DNA of 39,444 nucleotides. It comes from Shewanella nanhaiensis. Its GTDB lineage: Bacteria; Pseudomonadota; Gammaproteobacteria; Enterobacterales; Shewanellaceae. The stretch is taken from positions 1-39,444 of the forward strand of contig NZ_JAHZST010000031.1 of NCBI RefSeq assembly GCF_019457885.1. Direction: 5' to 3'. The notes under the pieces were generated by a model. The model ran no database searches and was not told the origin of the DNA. It saw only the letters and a list, made by a program, of their open reading frames with translations. This document shows, one piece after another, positions 8,871 to 17,646 of the stretch. The number at the start of each line of letters is the position of its first letter. The stretch's first letter is position 1. The position numbers and the translations under genes are program-made.

Positions 8871-10186
8871 TGGCTGTACTCGATATTTATATGAATGGCT
8901 ATCTGGTGGGGGAGCTCACCAAGTCGACAACAGGTTCCCACTTGTTTGAGTACGCACCGCAGTGGTTAGATACACAAGGTAGTCGTCCAATCTCCTTATC
9001 TATGCCACTTCGAAAGCAAGTGTACAAAGGCGATGAAGTGTATAACTTCTTTGATAACCTATTACCTGACAATATTGAAGTGAGAAACCGGATTGTTGCT
9101 CGTCACAATGCTCAATCGACACAAGCATTCGATCTACTGAGTAAAGTCGGCCAAGACAGTGTTGGTGCATTGCAGCTAGTACCGCATGGGCAAGCACCTT
9201 TTGAAGTAAAAAAGATTGAAGCCAAACCTTTATCTGATGAGGCATTGGAAAAGGTACTAAAAGGTTACCAGTCAGACATTCCATTGGGCATGTTAAATGA
9301 TGAAGATGATTTTCGGATCTCCATTGCGGGCGCGCAGGAAAAGACAGCCTTACTTAATCTGGATGGCCAGTGGAAACTCCCTATAAAAGCAACACCCACA
9401 ACGCATATTATTAAATTGCCTATTGGTGACATACAGAGCCATTCATATCGGATTGATATGTCTGATAGCGTTGAAAACGAATTCCTTTGCATGATGATAG
9501 TCAGGGAGTTTGGCTTAGCAGTTCCACACTGCTCAATAATCAAAGTGGGCGATATAAAGGCACTTGCAGTGGACAGGTTTGACCGTAAGTTATCAAGTGA
9601 TGGCCAATGGATTATGCGCTTACCGCAAGAGGATTTTTGCCAGACATTAAATGTCCCGCCCGCTAAAAAATATGAAAACCATGGTGGTCCCGGTATTGAA
9701 CAGATCATGCCTTATCTAGTGGGCTCTACCAATGCAGATCAGGATAGGCTTGATTTTATGAAATCTCAGGTCTTATTTTGGTTGCTAGCCGCGACAGATG
9801 GTCATGCTAAAAACTTCTCGTTATTTATTGATGCTGGCGGTGGTTACCGGTTAACGCCCTTTTACGACATCATATCCATGTATCCAGTGATAGGTGGTAA
9901 GGGACTCAATATTCGAGATGCTAAGCTTGCTATGGGGCTTAAGGCCAGTAAAGGTAAGAAGTATTCGATAGCACAGATTTTTCCGAGGCATTTTATTCAA
10001 ACGGCAAAGGCTGTCGGTTTTGATACTGATGTCATGGCTGCCATCTTGATAGAAATAGAAGATAGAGTCGATGAGGTAATTGAAAAGGTTTGGGCTCAGC
10101 TACCAGAAGACTTTCCATCACATATTAGGGATTCAATTTTCGATGGCTTAAAGGGGCGGGCGCAGCGATTGAAGGATTTTGAGTGA
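8870..10186 (+). CDS. hipA: Classical HipA Ser/Thr kinase toxin
   Basis: The start is ATG 8870, behind GGAGGAG; an in-frame upstream start lies inside hipB. The 438-aa length matches E. coli HipA, and key positions line up one residue later than there: regulatory Ser at 151 in RISIAGAQEKTALL, ATP-binding Lys in IIKLP (182), catalytic Asp in TDGHAKN (310), and FYDI (Asp 332). Classical HipA phosphorylates glutamyl-tRNA synthetase and induces persistence. The gene ends 30 bp before the left attachment repeat of the island, so the toxin is outside the element as now bounded. Confidence 0.93.
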   Translation: MAVLDIYMNGYLVGELTKSTTGSHLFEYAPQWLDTQGSRPISLSMPLRKQVYKGDEVYNFFDNLLPDNIEVRNRIVARHNAQSTQAFDLLSKVGQDSVGALQLVPHGQAPFEVKKIEAKPLSDEALEKVLKGYQSDIPLGMLNDEDDFRISIAGAQEKTALLNLDGQWKLPIKATPTTHIIKLPIGDIQSHSYRIDMSDSVENEFLCMMIVREFGLAVPHCSIIKVGDIKALAVDRFDRKLSSDGQWIMRLPQEDFCQTLNVPPAKKYENHGGPGIEQIMPYLVGSTNADQDRLDFMKSQVLFWLLAATDGHAKNFSLFIDAGGGYRLTPFYDIISMYPVIGGKGLNIRDAKLAMGLKASKGKKYSIAQIFPRHFIQTAKAVGFDTDVMAAILIEIEDRVDEVIEKVWAQLPEDFPSHIRDSIFDGLKGRAQRLKDFE

Positions 10187-10216
10187 TATAGTTGTGAAAT
10201 AATTCGTGCGTAGCCC

Positions 10217-10299
10217 ATAAAACAAAACGGGCTTTCCATTGCTGGAAAGCCCGTTCTCTTACAATCACTTAGACGGTTAGTCTTAGTTCATGCCGTATT
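10217..10299. repeat. Left attachment repeat (copy of fis 3' end plus terminator)
   Basis: These 83 bases are identical to 25905-25987. They contain the last four fis codons and stop (minus strand, Tyr-Gly-Met-Asn-stop) and the fis terminator hairpin (10227-10254). Identity breaks at 10300, inside what would be the Lys codon of fis, so this copy is a gene fragment. Confidence 0.95.
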
Positions 10300-10319
10300 A
10301 TTAAAGACTTGTTTTTTAC

Positions 10320-10430
10320 TTGTATTTATCTGATTTTGTTTGTATTGGATTGTTTGATTAAGTTGTTGATATTTAGCGTTTAAATATATATGAAATGATA
10401 TTTTTGTATTTACTTGTATTGGTTTGTATT
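10320..10430. repeat. Five helically phased TTGTATT repeats upstream of the integrase
   Basis: TTGTATT starts at 10320, 10340, 10404, 10414 and 10424. Spacings are 20, 64, 10 and 10 bp, so within each cluster the copies sit on one face of the helix. The position between the attachment core and int suggests arm-type integrase sites or AlpA/excisionase sites. Confidence 0.55.
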
Positions 10431-10444
10431 CATTTTTATGGTTA

Positions 10445-10488
10445 ACTCGGGGTACATATGGGGGTACATGAAAAGCTGTATGTACCCC
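10445..10488. promoter_or_regulatory. GGGGTACAT repeats upstream of the integrase start
   Basis: GGGGTACAT occurs at 10449-10457 and 10461-10469, with an inverted copy ATGTACCCC at 10480-10488, immediately before the integrase ribosome site. The 25-bp block 10445-10469 recurs exactly at 25880-25904. It could be an operator controlling int or an arm-type site. Confidence 0.65.
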
Positions 10489-10500
10489 ACGAGGAGAACC

Positions 10501-11721
10501 ATGGCAAAGCTGTATGATAAAAAACTAAAAGCACTACTCAATAAGCCTCAGGAAAAAACAACTACCTTCTCGGATGGTGATGGTCTTGGTGTGAGGGTTT
10601 CTCTTCAAGGCAATCTAAGGTGGCAGTTTCGTTACAAGGTTGAAGGGAAGAACAAGCGAATTGATTTAGGTGATTACCCTGAACTATCGATTCAAAAGGC
10701 GCGAGCGGCAGCTAAGCAGTGTCGAGAATGGCATGCAGAAGGTCATGACCCTAAGTTAAAGAGGGAGCTTGAACGTAGTGCAACTTTGAAGCCTGTTACG
10801 GTTAAAGAAGCTTTGGAGTATTGGTTAGTTGAATATGCCGAAGATAATCGAACTAATGCTGCAAAGCACCGCGCTCAATTTGAAAGACACCTTTACCCTT
10901 ATATTGGACATTTACCACTTGAGCAAACAGAGACTCGACATTGGGTCGAGTGTTTCGATCGTGTGCGTAAAGGGGTGACGGGAAAGCAGAGACCTGCCCC
11001 CGTTGCTGCAGGTTACATCTTACAAAATGCTAAACAAGCGTTGAGATTTTGTCGTGTACATCGATATGCCTCCAGCAGAGAGTTAGATGATTTAACAATT
11101 AAAGATGTTGGCAAAAAACAGAATAAGAAAGACAGGGTGCTAACTAATATAGAGCTCGCAGATGTTTGGTGCTTTGCTCACTCATCAAGGATATTGCCTT
11201 ATTATCGGAGTTTGCTAAAGATATTGATTGTCTTTGGTGCTCGTACGCAAGAAGTGCGGTTATCAAAGTGTTATGAGTGGGATCTTGAGCAGCAGCTTTG
11301 GACTGTTCCTAAAGAGAATAGTAAAACATCGGATAAAATTGTTAGGCCAATACCTGATGACATTCTTCCTTTGATAGAAAGCTTGAAATCAAAACAGGCA
11401 AATGATGGACTCTTGCTTGGGGAGATGAAATCCACTGAGGCAGTAAGCTCAACTGGGAGTACGATTTGGAAGAAACTCAAGCACAATGAAGCATGGACAC
11501 TTCATGATCTGCGTAGAACCTTAGCGACTCGGTTAAACGATTTGAGCGTGATGCCCCATGTGGTTGAACAACTACTAGGCCATACATTAGGAGGTGTTAT
11601 GGCTATCTATAATCGCAGCCAATATCTTCCTGAAAAAACAGCAGCATTAAATATGTGGTGTGAAAAGTTAGAGTTAATGCTAAACCCTATAGAGAATGTA
11701 GTGCCTCTAAAACAGGCCTAA
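10501..11721 (+). CDS. int: P4-type tyrosine integrase, fis-specific
   Basis: ATG 10501 follows GAGGAG and gives a 406-aa protein; longer in-frame starts run through the GGGGTACAT repeats. The N-terminus is an arm-binding DUF4102-type domain (FSDGDGLGVRVS, LGDYPELSIQKAR). The catalytic set of tyrosine recombinases is present: Arg 248 (GARTQEVRLS), His 335 and Arg 338 (LHDLRRTLATRL), His 361 (LLGHT) and the Tyr nucleophile at 370 (IYNRSQYL). It should recombine the 83-bp repeats to insert or excise the island. The element-proximal position at one end is typical. Confidence 0.95.
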   Translation: MAKLYDKKLKALLNKPQEKTTTFSDGDGLGVRVSLQGNLRWQFRYKVEGKNKRIDLGDYPELSIQKARAAAKQCREWHAEGHDPKLKRELERSATLKPVTVKEALEYWLVEYAEDNRTNAAKHRAQFERHLYPYIGHLPLEQTETRHWVECFDRVRKGVTGKQRPAPVAAGYILQNAKQALRFCRVHRYASSRELDDLTIKDVGKKQNKKDRVLTNIELADVWCFAHSSRILPYYRSLLKILIVFGARTQEVRLSKCYEWDLEQQLWTVPKENSKTSDKIVRPIPDDILPLIESLKSKQANDGLLLGEMKSTEAVSSTGSTIWKKLKHNEAWTLHDLRRTLATRLNDLSVMPHVVEQLLGHTLGGVMAIYNRSQYLPEKTAALNMWCEKLELMLNPIENVVPLKQA

Positions 11722-11870
11722 GTAAGGCCATACTGATAAAGGCTGTGAGTATTTGTAGAACTTATGAATGCTCATGGTTATGGCTGTCTAAATCTAAGCC
11801 ACACATCTCACACTCCTTGATTGCTCCACCAGCAACAACACCGTAGAATCTCCCGCAATACACAGTTTAA

Positions 11871-11902
11871 GCATGGGGTAAGTAAACGTACCTAACCCAT
11901 GC
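11871..11902. promoter_or_regulatory. Inverted repeat in the int-hsdM gap
   Basis: GCATGGG (11871-11877) pairs with CCCATGC (11896-11902), with partial pairing of the inner bases. It ends 30 bp before the hsdM start and could be an operator or leader hairpin. The rest of the 211-bp gap shows nothing clear. Confidence 0.4.
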
Positions 11903-11932
11903 AGGCTTATGGTTCTATGTTAAGGCAGCTCA

Positions 11933-13711
11933 ATGACTAACAAACTCACTCTTCAAACGCTTGAATCTTTCTTGTGGGAAACCGCTGATATCTTGCGTGG
12001 CAATATGGATGCGTCTGAATTTAAAGACTACATCTTCGGCATGATGTTCCTAAAGCGTCTGTCTGATGCGTTCGATGAAGAGCGTGAAAAGGTAGTGCAG
12101 TATTACCTCGATAAAGGTAAGTCACTAGAACAAGCCGAAGAACTTAGTGAAGATGAAGATGAGTACGACAATACTTTCTTCATGCCTGCTAACGCCCGTT
12201 GGTCTGCGCTAAAAGACTTAAAGCACAACATTGGTGAGGCGCTAAATACCGCCGCTGAAGTGATTGAAGAGCACAACTCAAGCCTTGAAGGTGTGTTAGT
12301 CACTATCGACTTCAACATTAAAAACAAGCTGTCAGATAAGAAGCTACAAGACCTATTATCGCACTTTAATAAACACCGTTTACGTAATGCCGACTTTGAG
12401 CGCCCAGATATGCTGGGTACGGCCTATGAATACCTGATTAAGATGTTTGCCGATAGCGCGGGTAAAAAAGGCGGTGAGTTCTATACCCCATCTGAAGTGG
12501 TACAGCTGCTGGTGGCACTGCTTAAGCCACACGCGGGTATGCGTATTTACGACCCAACCTCAGGTTCGGGTGGTATGCTAGTGCAAACCCGTAACTACCT
12601 TGCTAGCCATGGTGAGAACGCGGCTAACTTGTCACTGTTTGGGCAAGAGATGAACCTGAACACATGGGCAATCTGTAAGATGAACATGTTCCTGCATGGG
12701 GTGCACAGTGCCGATATTCGTAAGGGCGATACCCTGCGCGAACCTAAGCACACTCAAGGTGGTGAGCTGATGCACTTTGACCGCGTTATCGCAAACCCGC
12801 CTTTCTCGCTTAAAAAGTGGGGCAAGGATGAGTGCGACAATGACGGCTTTGGGCGCTTCCCTTATGGCACTCCGCCAAAAGATGCGGGTGACTTAGCCTT
12901 TGTGCAACACATGATAGCCAGTACCAACAGCGAAGGTATGGTCGGCGTTGTCATGCCACATGGGGTATTATTCCGAGGTTCTAGCGAGAAGGCAATTCGC
13001 CAAGGCATATTACAAGATGATCTACTTGAAGCGGTTGTCGGTCTGCCATCAGGCTTATTCTATGGCACAGGCATTCCTGCGTGTTTGCTAATCATCAATA
13101 AGCAGAAACCAGAGCAGCGCAAAGGCAAAGTGCTGTTCATCAACAGTGAGCTTGAGTTTGAAGAGGGCAAGAACCAAAACAAACTGCGCTCACAAGATAT
13201 CGCTAAGATAGTCGAGACTTTTGACAACTACACTGAGCTATCACGCTACTCAAAAGTAGTTGAGCTATCTGAAATCGCCGAGAACGATTACAACCTCAAC
13301 ATTCGCCGTTATGCCGACACCTCGCCACCAGCAGAGATCTTCGATGTACGCGCCATACTGCACGGCGGCATTCCGGTGCGTGAAGTACACAGCGATTACA
13401 TGCAACAAGAGATCCTCAAAGGCTTCGATGTCTCGGCTGTGTTTGATAAAGCTAGTGATGGCTATTACGCATTTAAAGCCGAAATCGAAACCAAAGAACA
13501 GATCCGCGCTCACGTTGAGAAATGTGTAGAAAGCAGCCTAGAGGAAAATAAGAGTGCGCCAGCAGCGGCTCCTGCTCTGGGTGAGAAAGTGCTAGGTCAG
13601 CTAGAACGCTGGTGGGACAAGTACCAAGTATCATTGCATCAGCTTGATGCTGAAGTCGCGACAGCTGAGCAAGTGATGCAGGGCTACCTGAAGGAGCTGG
13701 GTTATGAGTAA
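11933..13711 (+). CDS. hsdM: Type I restriction-modification methyltransferase subunit
   Basis: The 592-aa N6-adenine methyltransferase has an HsdM N-terminal helical domain (residues 5-150), the AdoMet motif DPTSGSGG (207-214) and the catalytic NPPF (288-291). An acidic loop (LSEDEDEYDN, 71-80) is prominent. It overlaps hsdS by 8 bp (ATGAGTAA), so the two are translationally coupled. HsdM2-HsdS forms the modification enzyme and adds HsdR for restriction. HsdR is encoded 5.8 kb downstream of its stop rather than adjacent. Confidence 0.97.
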   Translation: MTNKLTLQTLESFLWETADILRGNMDASEFKDYIFGMMFLKRLSDAFDEEREKVVQYYLDKGKSLEQAEELSEDEDEYDNTFFMPANARWSALKDLKHNIGEALNTAAEVIEEHNSSLEGVLVTIDFNIKNKLSDKKLQDLLSHFNKHRLRNADFERPDMLGTAYEYLIKMFADSAGKKGGEFYTPSEVVQLLVALLKPHAGMRIYDPTSGSGGMLVQTRNYLASHGENAANLSLFGQEMNLNTWAICKMNMFLHGVHSADIRKGDTLREPKHTQGGELMHFDRVIANPPFSLKKWGKDECDNDGFGRFPYGTPPKDAGDLAFVQHMIASTNSEGMVGVVMPHGVLFRGSSEKAIRQGILQDDLLEAVVGLPSGLFYGTGIPACLLIINKQKPEQRKGKVLFINSELEFEEGKNQNKLRSQDIAKIVETFDNYTELSRYSKVVELSEIAENDYNLNIRRYADTSPPAEIFDVRAILHGGIPVREVHSDYMQQEILKGFDVSAVFDKASDGYYAFKAEIETKEQIRAHVEKCVESSLEENKSAPAAAPALGEKVLGQLERWWDKYQVSLHQLDAEVATAEQVMQGYLKELGYE

Positions 13712-14999
13712 TACTATTCCAGAGGGGTGGGTACAGAACAAATTAGGTAAGTATGTTGGTATTCAAGGTGGCAATGCTTTTAAAAGTGAAGCTTTTACCG
13801 AAGTTGGTATTCCTGTTGTCCGTATTTCAAATATCAAAAAAGATGGAAGCATTAATCTAAATAGTTCTATTTTTGCTAATGAAGATGCGTCACTTAGTCG
13901 ATTCAAAGTTCAGTATGGCGATATTTTAATAGCCATGTCAGGTGCAACGACAGGAAAAGTAGGTCGTTATACTTTAAATAACTATTCATATTTAAATCAA
14001 CGAGTAGGCAGATTCTTCGCTAAGGGGTCTAATGATGTTTCGATGGATTATATTCATCAAGTAACAGCGAAAGACAGTTTTGTTCAATCAATTCTAATTG
14101 ATGCAATTGGTGGAGCTCAACCAAACATTAGCAATCAACAAATTGAATCGATTATTGCATTATTTCCCCCACTCCCTGAACAGCAAAAGATTGCTGCGAT
14201 TTTGACGTCAGTGGATGAGGTGATTGAAAAGACCCAAGCGCAAATCAATAAGCTTAAAGACCTCAAAACCGCCATGATGCAAACACTGCTAACGAACGGT
14301 GTTGGCACTAAGCAAGGCACAGGCAATGGTGAGTGTTACATCCCACACACCGAGTTCAAAGACTCACCCGTCGGCAGAATCCCCAAGAGCTGGGAGGTTG
14401 TTACATTAAGAGATGTAGTAATAGACAAAGGCTTGCAAACAGGACCATTTGGTAGCCAGCTACATGCACACGAATATGTAGAAAAAGGCATACCTGTAGT
14501 TATGCCCAAAAATATGAAGTCAAATAGAGTTAGTAGCGAAGGCATAGCACAAATCACTTTGGAAAAAGCGGAATCTTTAAGTAAGCATAGAGTTTTATCG
14601 GGTGATATTTTATTCAGTCGTAGAGGTGATATCGGACGATTTGCTTTGATTGAAGACGTAAATATAGGGTCGATATGTGGTACTGGTTGCTTAAAGGCAA
14701 GGCTTAATGACTCAATGAGTTCGAGTTTTTTTGCTGCATATTTAACTTTGGAATATGTGGTTGAATGGTTGATTAATAACTCTGTTGGTCAAACAATGTT
14801 AAACCTAAATACCTCAATACTTGCAGCGCTTCCCGTATTAAAACCACCCTTAGAAGAACAGAATAAAATTGCTAGCCTTATTACATCACTTGATAAGAAC
14901 ATGACGCTTAAAGAAAAAAAATTGCTATCACTAAAAAACACCAAAAAAGCCCTAATGCAAGACTTGCTCACAGGCAAGGTGCGGGTCAAGCTCGATTAA
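13704..14999 (+). CDS. hsdS: Type I restriction-modification specificity subunit
   Basis: The 431-aa protein has the normal two-half structure: target recognition domain 1 (about 1-155), conserved helical spacer (PPLPEQQKIAAILTSVDEVI, then INKLKDLKTAMMQTLL), target recognition domain 2 (about 225-375) and a second conserved spacer (PPLEEQNKIASLITSLD, then ALMQDLLTGKVRV). Both halves are intact, so a bipartite recognition site is expected. The recognition domains look more AT-rich than the flanking hsdM, the usual pattern for horizontally shuffled recognition modules. Confidence 0.95.
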   Translation: MSNTIPEGWVQNKLGKYVGIQGGNAFKSEAFTEVGIPVVRISNIKKDGSINLNSSIFANEDASLSRFKVQYGDILIAMSGATTGKVGRYTLNNYSYLNQRVGRFFAKGSNDVSMDYIHQVTAKDSFVQSILIDAIGGAQPNISNQQIESIIALFPPLPEQQKIAAILTSVDEVIEKTQAQINKLKDLKTAMMQTLLTNGVGTKQGTGNGECYIPHTEFKDSPVGRIPKSWEVVTLRDVVIDKGLQTGPFGSQLHAHEYVEKGIPVVMPKNMKSNRVSSEGIAQITLEKAESLSKHRVLSGDILFSRRGDIGRFALIEDVNIGSICGTGCLKARLNDSMSSSFFAAYLTLEYVVEWLINNSVGQTMLNLNTSILAALPVLKPPLEEQNKIASLITSLDKNMTLKEKKLLSLKNTKKALMQDLLTGKVRVKLD

Positions 15000-15044
15000 C
15001 GATAACAGCTAGCACAAATAGAGTGCAGGCTATGAGCGCTCTAT

Positions 15045-15206
15045 TCATAAGCTATTCGTAAAGAGCCGCTGGTAGCTTTCTCTACCTCGGTCTTTAATTT
15101 GGTCGCTAATCTGGTTTCTAACTCTGTCTTTAATGAGCTTGGGTAAAGCGTCATTAAGTGCATAGTCACAAAATAGGCTGTTGCTTATGTTGAAAGTGTC
15201 GAGAGT
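15045..15206 (-). pseudogene. Possible 3' remnant of a decayed gene
   Basis: A minus-strand frame from after a stop at 15207-15209 to TGA at 15045-15047 gives 53 residues with a protein-like amphipathic pattern (LPKLIKDRVRNQISDQIKDR) but no start codon and no ribosome site. It may be the leftover C-terminus of a gene displaced when the cargo was assembled. A competing minus-strand frame gives a 40-aa ORF from ATG 15163, so this call is weak. Confidence 0.3.
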
Positions 15207-15289
15207 CTATGGGCTGCGCACTTAGTTGGATAGAAATAACAGGCTAAAAATAGCTAGATAAAAACAACAGTACATAACAAAGGATAACC

Positions 15290-15331
15290 ATGAGCAAGGA
15301 TGCTTTAGCGCAATCAAGACTTGAATCTTAA
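15290..15331 (+). CDS. Micro-ORF (13 aa) with a strong ribosome site
   Basis: ATG 15290 follows AAAGGA and encodes MSKDALAQSRLES before TAA. It lies 48 bp upstream of the DUF3883-type gene. It could be a leader peptide or the surviving N-terminus of a deleted gene. Translation is unproven. Confidence 0.3.
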   Translation: MSKDALAQSRLES

Positions 15332-15378
15332 GCGAATAGCGCTCCTGCTTTTAATTTAAAAACAACTCAAAGGAATGA

Positions 15379-16389
15379 ATGATGAAAGTACTCTTTGCAC
15401 GTATCGGTAGCATGAATTTTTACGATGGTATCTCAGATCTCGACGCCAATATTGAGGGCGCTGGTACTTATAATGCAGACACCAATGATGGTGGTGAGCA
15501 GTATAACTTCCGTGATGTGGAGGGGATAACTTATGGTTATTGCCAAAGTACGCTAGCTAACGATTCACCAGCAGGGGTAAATTTAAGACGAGTTGACCCC
15601 AGTGCACCAACCAATGCTGAATATATTGATGGCGTGACGGTTATCTTTTTTTCCAAAGGCAGCCCTGATGGCTACCAGAGTATTGTTGGCTGGTATACTG
15701 ATTGTCGCGTATATCGTGATTTCCAGCAACCTAGCGCATTACATAAACGGAGCGATAAAGGCTTTAATTTAGAGTGCAGCACTCGTAATACTCGGCTGTT
15801 AGCAGTGGGTCAGCGTGGTTATCCAATAGCTGGTCAAGACTTAGGAAAAGTAGGGCGTCCAGGACAGTCTAATGTGTTTTATATTTATGATGACCGACGC
15901 CAGTTGAAAGCCGATTCTTGGATACAAGATGCGATAGAGTATGTGATATCTAATGGCCAAGTTGACAGAATCGAGAAGGATACCTTAGAGGCTGGTGGGG
16001 ATGATGGACAAGGGTTCAACCAGTCTGCTGAGCAGCGTAAAGCGATTGAAGATTACTCGATGGGGAAAGCTGTTGAGTATTTTAAGTCCCAAGACTATGA
16101 ATTTATAGCTGATCGCTCAAGAACATGCAGCTTCGATTTAGAATTTAAAAGGTTAGGCATCACATACTTTGTTGAGGTTAAGGGAACACAAAGCAAAGGG
16201 GATAAAGTGATTGTGACGCGCAGCGAGATCGAACATGCAAAAGCGAATGCAGGGAACTCAATTTTATATGTACTTCACTCTATTAAGCTTGATGAACTAA
16301 CTCCATCTGGTGGTGTTGAAGTAATAAAAAGCCCATGGGTCATCGATGATAATGATCTGAGAGTGATTACCTATCACTACACCGTTTAA
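15379..16389 (+). CDS. Putative nuclease: PUA/EVE-like N-terminus plus DUF3883/PD-(D/E)XK C-terminus
   Basis: The 336-aa protein starts at ATG 15379 or at the adjacent ATG 15382 behind AAGGA. Residues 220-305 resemble DUF3883, a PD-(D/E)XK-fold domain: catalytic-type residues are Asp 253, Glu 266 and Lys 268 in FDLEFKRLGITYFVEVKGTQ. The N-terminal half (VTVIFFSKGSPDGYQSIVGWY at 87-107) has the strand pattern of PUA/EVE-like domains, which read modified bases. The combination would fit a modification-dependent restriction enzyme, but the N-terminal assignment is an inference. It lies between hsdS and hsdR and is followed 39 bp later by an unknown gene, probably in one transcript. Confidence 0.6.
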   Translation: MMKVLFARIGSMNFYDGISDLDANIEGAGTYNADTNDGGEQYNFRDVEGITYGYCQSTLANDSPAGVNLRRVDPSAPTNAEYIDGVTVIFFSKGSPDGYQSIVGWYTDCRVYRDFQQPSALHKRSDKGFNLECSTRNTRLLAVGQRGYPIAGQDLGKVGRPGQSNVFYIYDDRRQLKADSWIQDAIEYVISNGQVDRIEKDTLEAGGDDGQGFNQSAEQRKAIEDYSMGKAVEYFKSQDYEFIADRSRTCSFDLEFKRLGITYFVEVKGTQSKGDKVIVTRSEIEHAKANAGNSILYVLHSIKLDELTPSGGVEVIKSPWVIDDNDLRVITYHYTV

Positions 16390-16428
16390 CTTTTCTAGTA
16401 GCAAAGCCAATAATCTAAAGGAATAGAT

Positions 16429-17637
16429 ATGAAACCCAACAAGGATGGTAAATACGTATTTCCAGCAACAGATTTCCCTAGCCTATTTTTACCCTCGGTA
16501 ACATCCGTTGCCGAACTTCTAGGGTTACCGAAAAACCTGTCGCAACAAATTACAGCCTTTGAGCAGTATTTTGATAAAGACTTTAAGATAAGCCGTTCAT
16601 CTAAGGCGTGTTTAGTTACTGAGGGGGTGGGTAAGCCTACGGTGAACAAATTAGTGAAAGTTGGCTCTGAGTTATCCATTCCGACAAGTACCTTGTTGAG
16701 TCCCATTAAACTACGAAAAGATAGGCGTGCCTTACGCTTAGGCTCTAATGCTGTGGATTGGCTTTCGCTGTATGCGGGGACAAAATGTTCAAAGAATGAT
16801 GGGGAGTTTACTGATTTTTTTAAGGGGATGAGTCATCGAGCTGAAGCTGATATTTTGATGCGAAAAAAGCTGCAAACTCAAATTAAGTTGGGAGAGTTGG
16901 AAAGTACCGATATCAGTGGTGTTTGGTTGGCACAGCTGCCATTTTGGCAGCAGTATAGTTCTATTCCTAATGAACAGTTGGCAACGTTCACACGATACTC
17001 AGAGTTTTCGAGAGCCAAATTAGAGAATATAAAAACACTGCCTGCTGATTACAGCCTCGCTTTAGGGTATATGATATTTGATTTTTATCTCTCTGCTATT
17101 GCCTGTTATGAGGCAGCTTTAGGGGCTTTTTATCAAAGGAGATTTGCTAGTCTTAGTACTAAAAACCACTTAGCACTCTATGAAAGAGTTTCAGAAACGT
17201 TGAGCAGTGATGGAGATGACTACACTTGTTTTGGGGCGATGTTATTGGAGGTAAAAAGGCTTATCTCTAATGAGCGGGATGATGTTAGTTGGCGTAAATT
17301 AGCCTCATTTATTCCTGTTGATCAAGTATCTCAGCATGGTGAGACTCTTATCGATGAGCAATACCACCAGCTGAAAGACTGGAAAAACGGGCTGAACATG
17401 CCCTCGATGGAAAAGTTAGAGCGCTTTGTTACTGCTGCTTTTTCCTACCATGGTAATTATGATGTCGATGCTATGCTCGTCTATTTTAGAATAGCCAAGG
17501 TGCTTGATATAAAGCTTAATGAGTTTGTGGCTCAAGTGCCTAATGAACACGTGACCTCAACCGTTGAAACTGTTCTTTCTAGCTATCCTGTTTATCTTGA
17601 AAAGTACCGTCTATTACTGGCAAGAAGTATAGGGTAG
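16429..17637 (+). CDS. Unrecognised 402-aa protein paired with the DUF3883-type gene
   Basis: I do not recognise this family. ATG 16429 follows AAAGGA with 6-nt spacing. The protein is mostly helical by composition, with no signal peptide, no Walker motifs and no clear nuclease motif. A central segment LALGYMIFDFYLSAIACYEAALGAF (about 208-232) is hydrophobic, but with acidic residues, so it is more likely a buried helix than a membrane span. The gene follows the putative nuclease after 39 bp and ends at a convergent terminator (17647-17677), so the two form a compact unit inside the restriction-modification locus. A role as partner, sensor or regulator of the nuclease is a guess from position. 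Confidence 0.75.
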   Translation: MKPNKDGKYVFPATDFPSLFLPSVTSVAELLGLPKNLSQQITAFEQYFDKDFKISRSSKACLVTEGVGKPTVNKLVKVGSELSIPTSTLLSPIKLRKDRRALRLGSNAVDWLSLYAGTKCSKNDGEFTDFFKGMSHRAEADILMRKKLQTQIKLGELESTDISGVWLAQLPFWQQYSSIPNEQLATFTRYSEFSRAKLENIKTLPADYSLALGYMIFDFYLSAIACYEAALGAFYQRRFASLSTKNHLALYERVSETLSSDGDDYTCFGAMLLEVKRLISNERDDVSWRKLASFIPVDQVSQHGETLIDEQYHQLKDWKNGLNMPSMEKLERFVTAAFSYHGNYDVDAMLVYFRIAKVLDIKLNEFVAQVPNEHVTSTVETVLSSYPVYLEKYRLLLARSIG

Positions 17638-17646
17638 GCATCAAAA

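Larger units (their letters stand above)
15000..15378. other. Gap between hsdS and the inserted gene pair
   Basis: This 379-bp stretch has no full gene. It holds a possible decayed minus-strand gene end (15045-15206) and a 13-codon micro-ORF with a good ribosome site (15290). The promoter for the downstream gene pair should lie between about 15210 and 15370. No terminator after hsdS is obvious. Confidence 0.5.

Noticed and set aside
6846..10186. HipBA operons as part of the island
   Set aside because: They lie outside the left attachment repeat, and no further copy of the repeat was seen to their left.
10414..10500. Longer integrase start (TTG 10414)
   Set aside because: The extension is unlike integrases and covers the repeat words; ATG 10501 has a strong ribosome site.
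12103..12327. Minus-strand ORFs inside hsdM, and similar ORFs inside hsdR, rho, rhlB and other genes
   Set aside because: These are antisense or shifted shadows of well-supported genes, without ribosome sites or family motifs.
15041..15163. 40-aa minus-strand ORF from ATG 15163
   Set aside because: It has no ribosome site, and another frame over the same bases looks more protein-like; neither is secure.
17208..17290. Membrane anchor in the 402-aa protein
   Set aside because: The most hydrophobic stretch (upstream of here, residues 208-232) contains charged residues and looks like a soluble helix.
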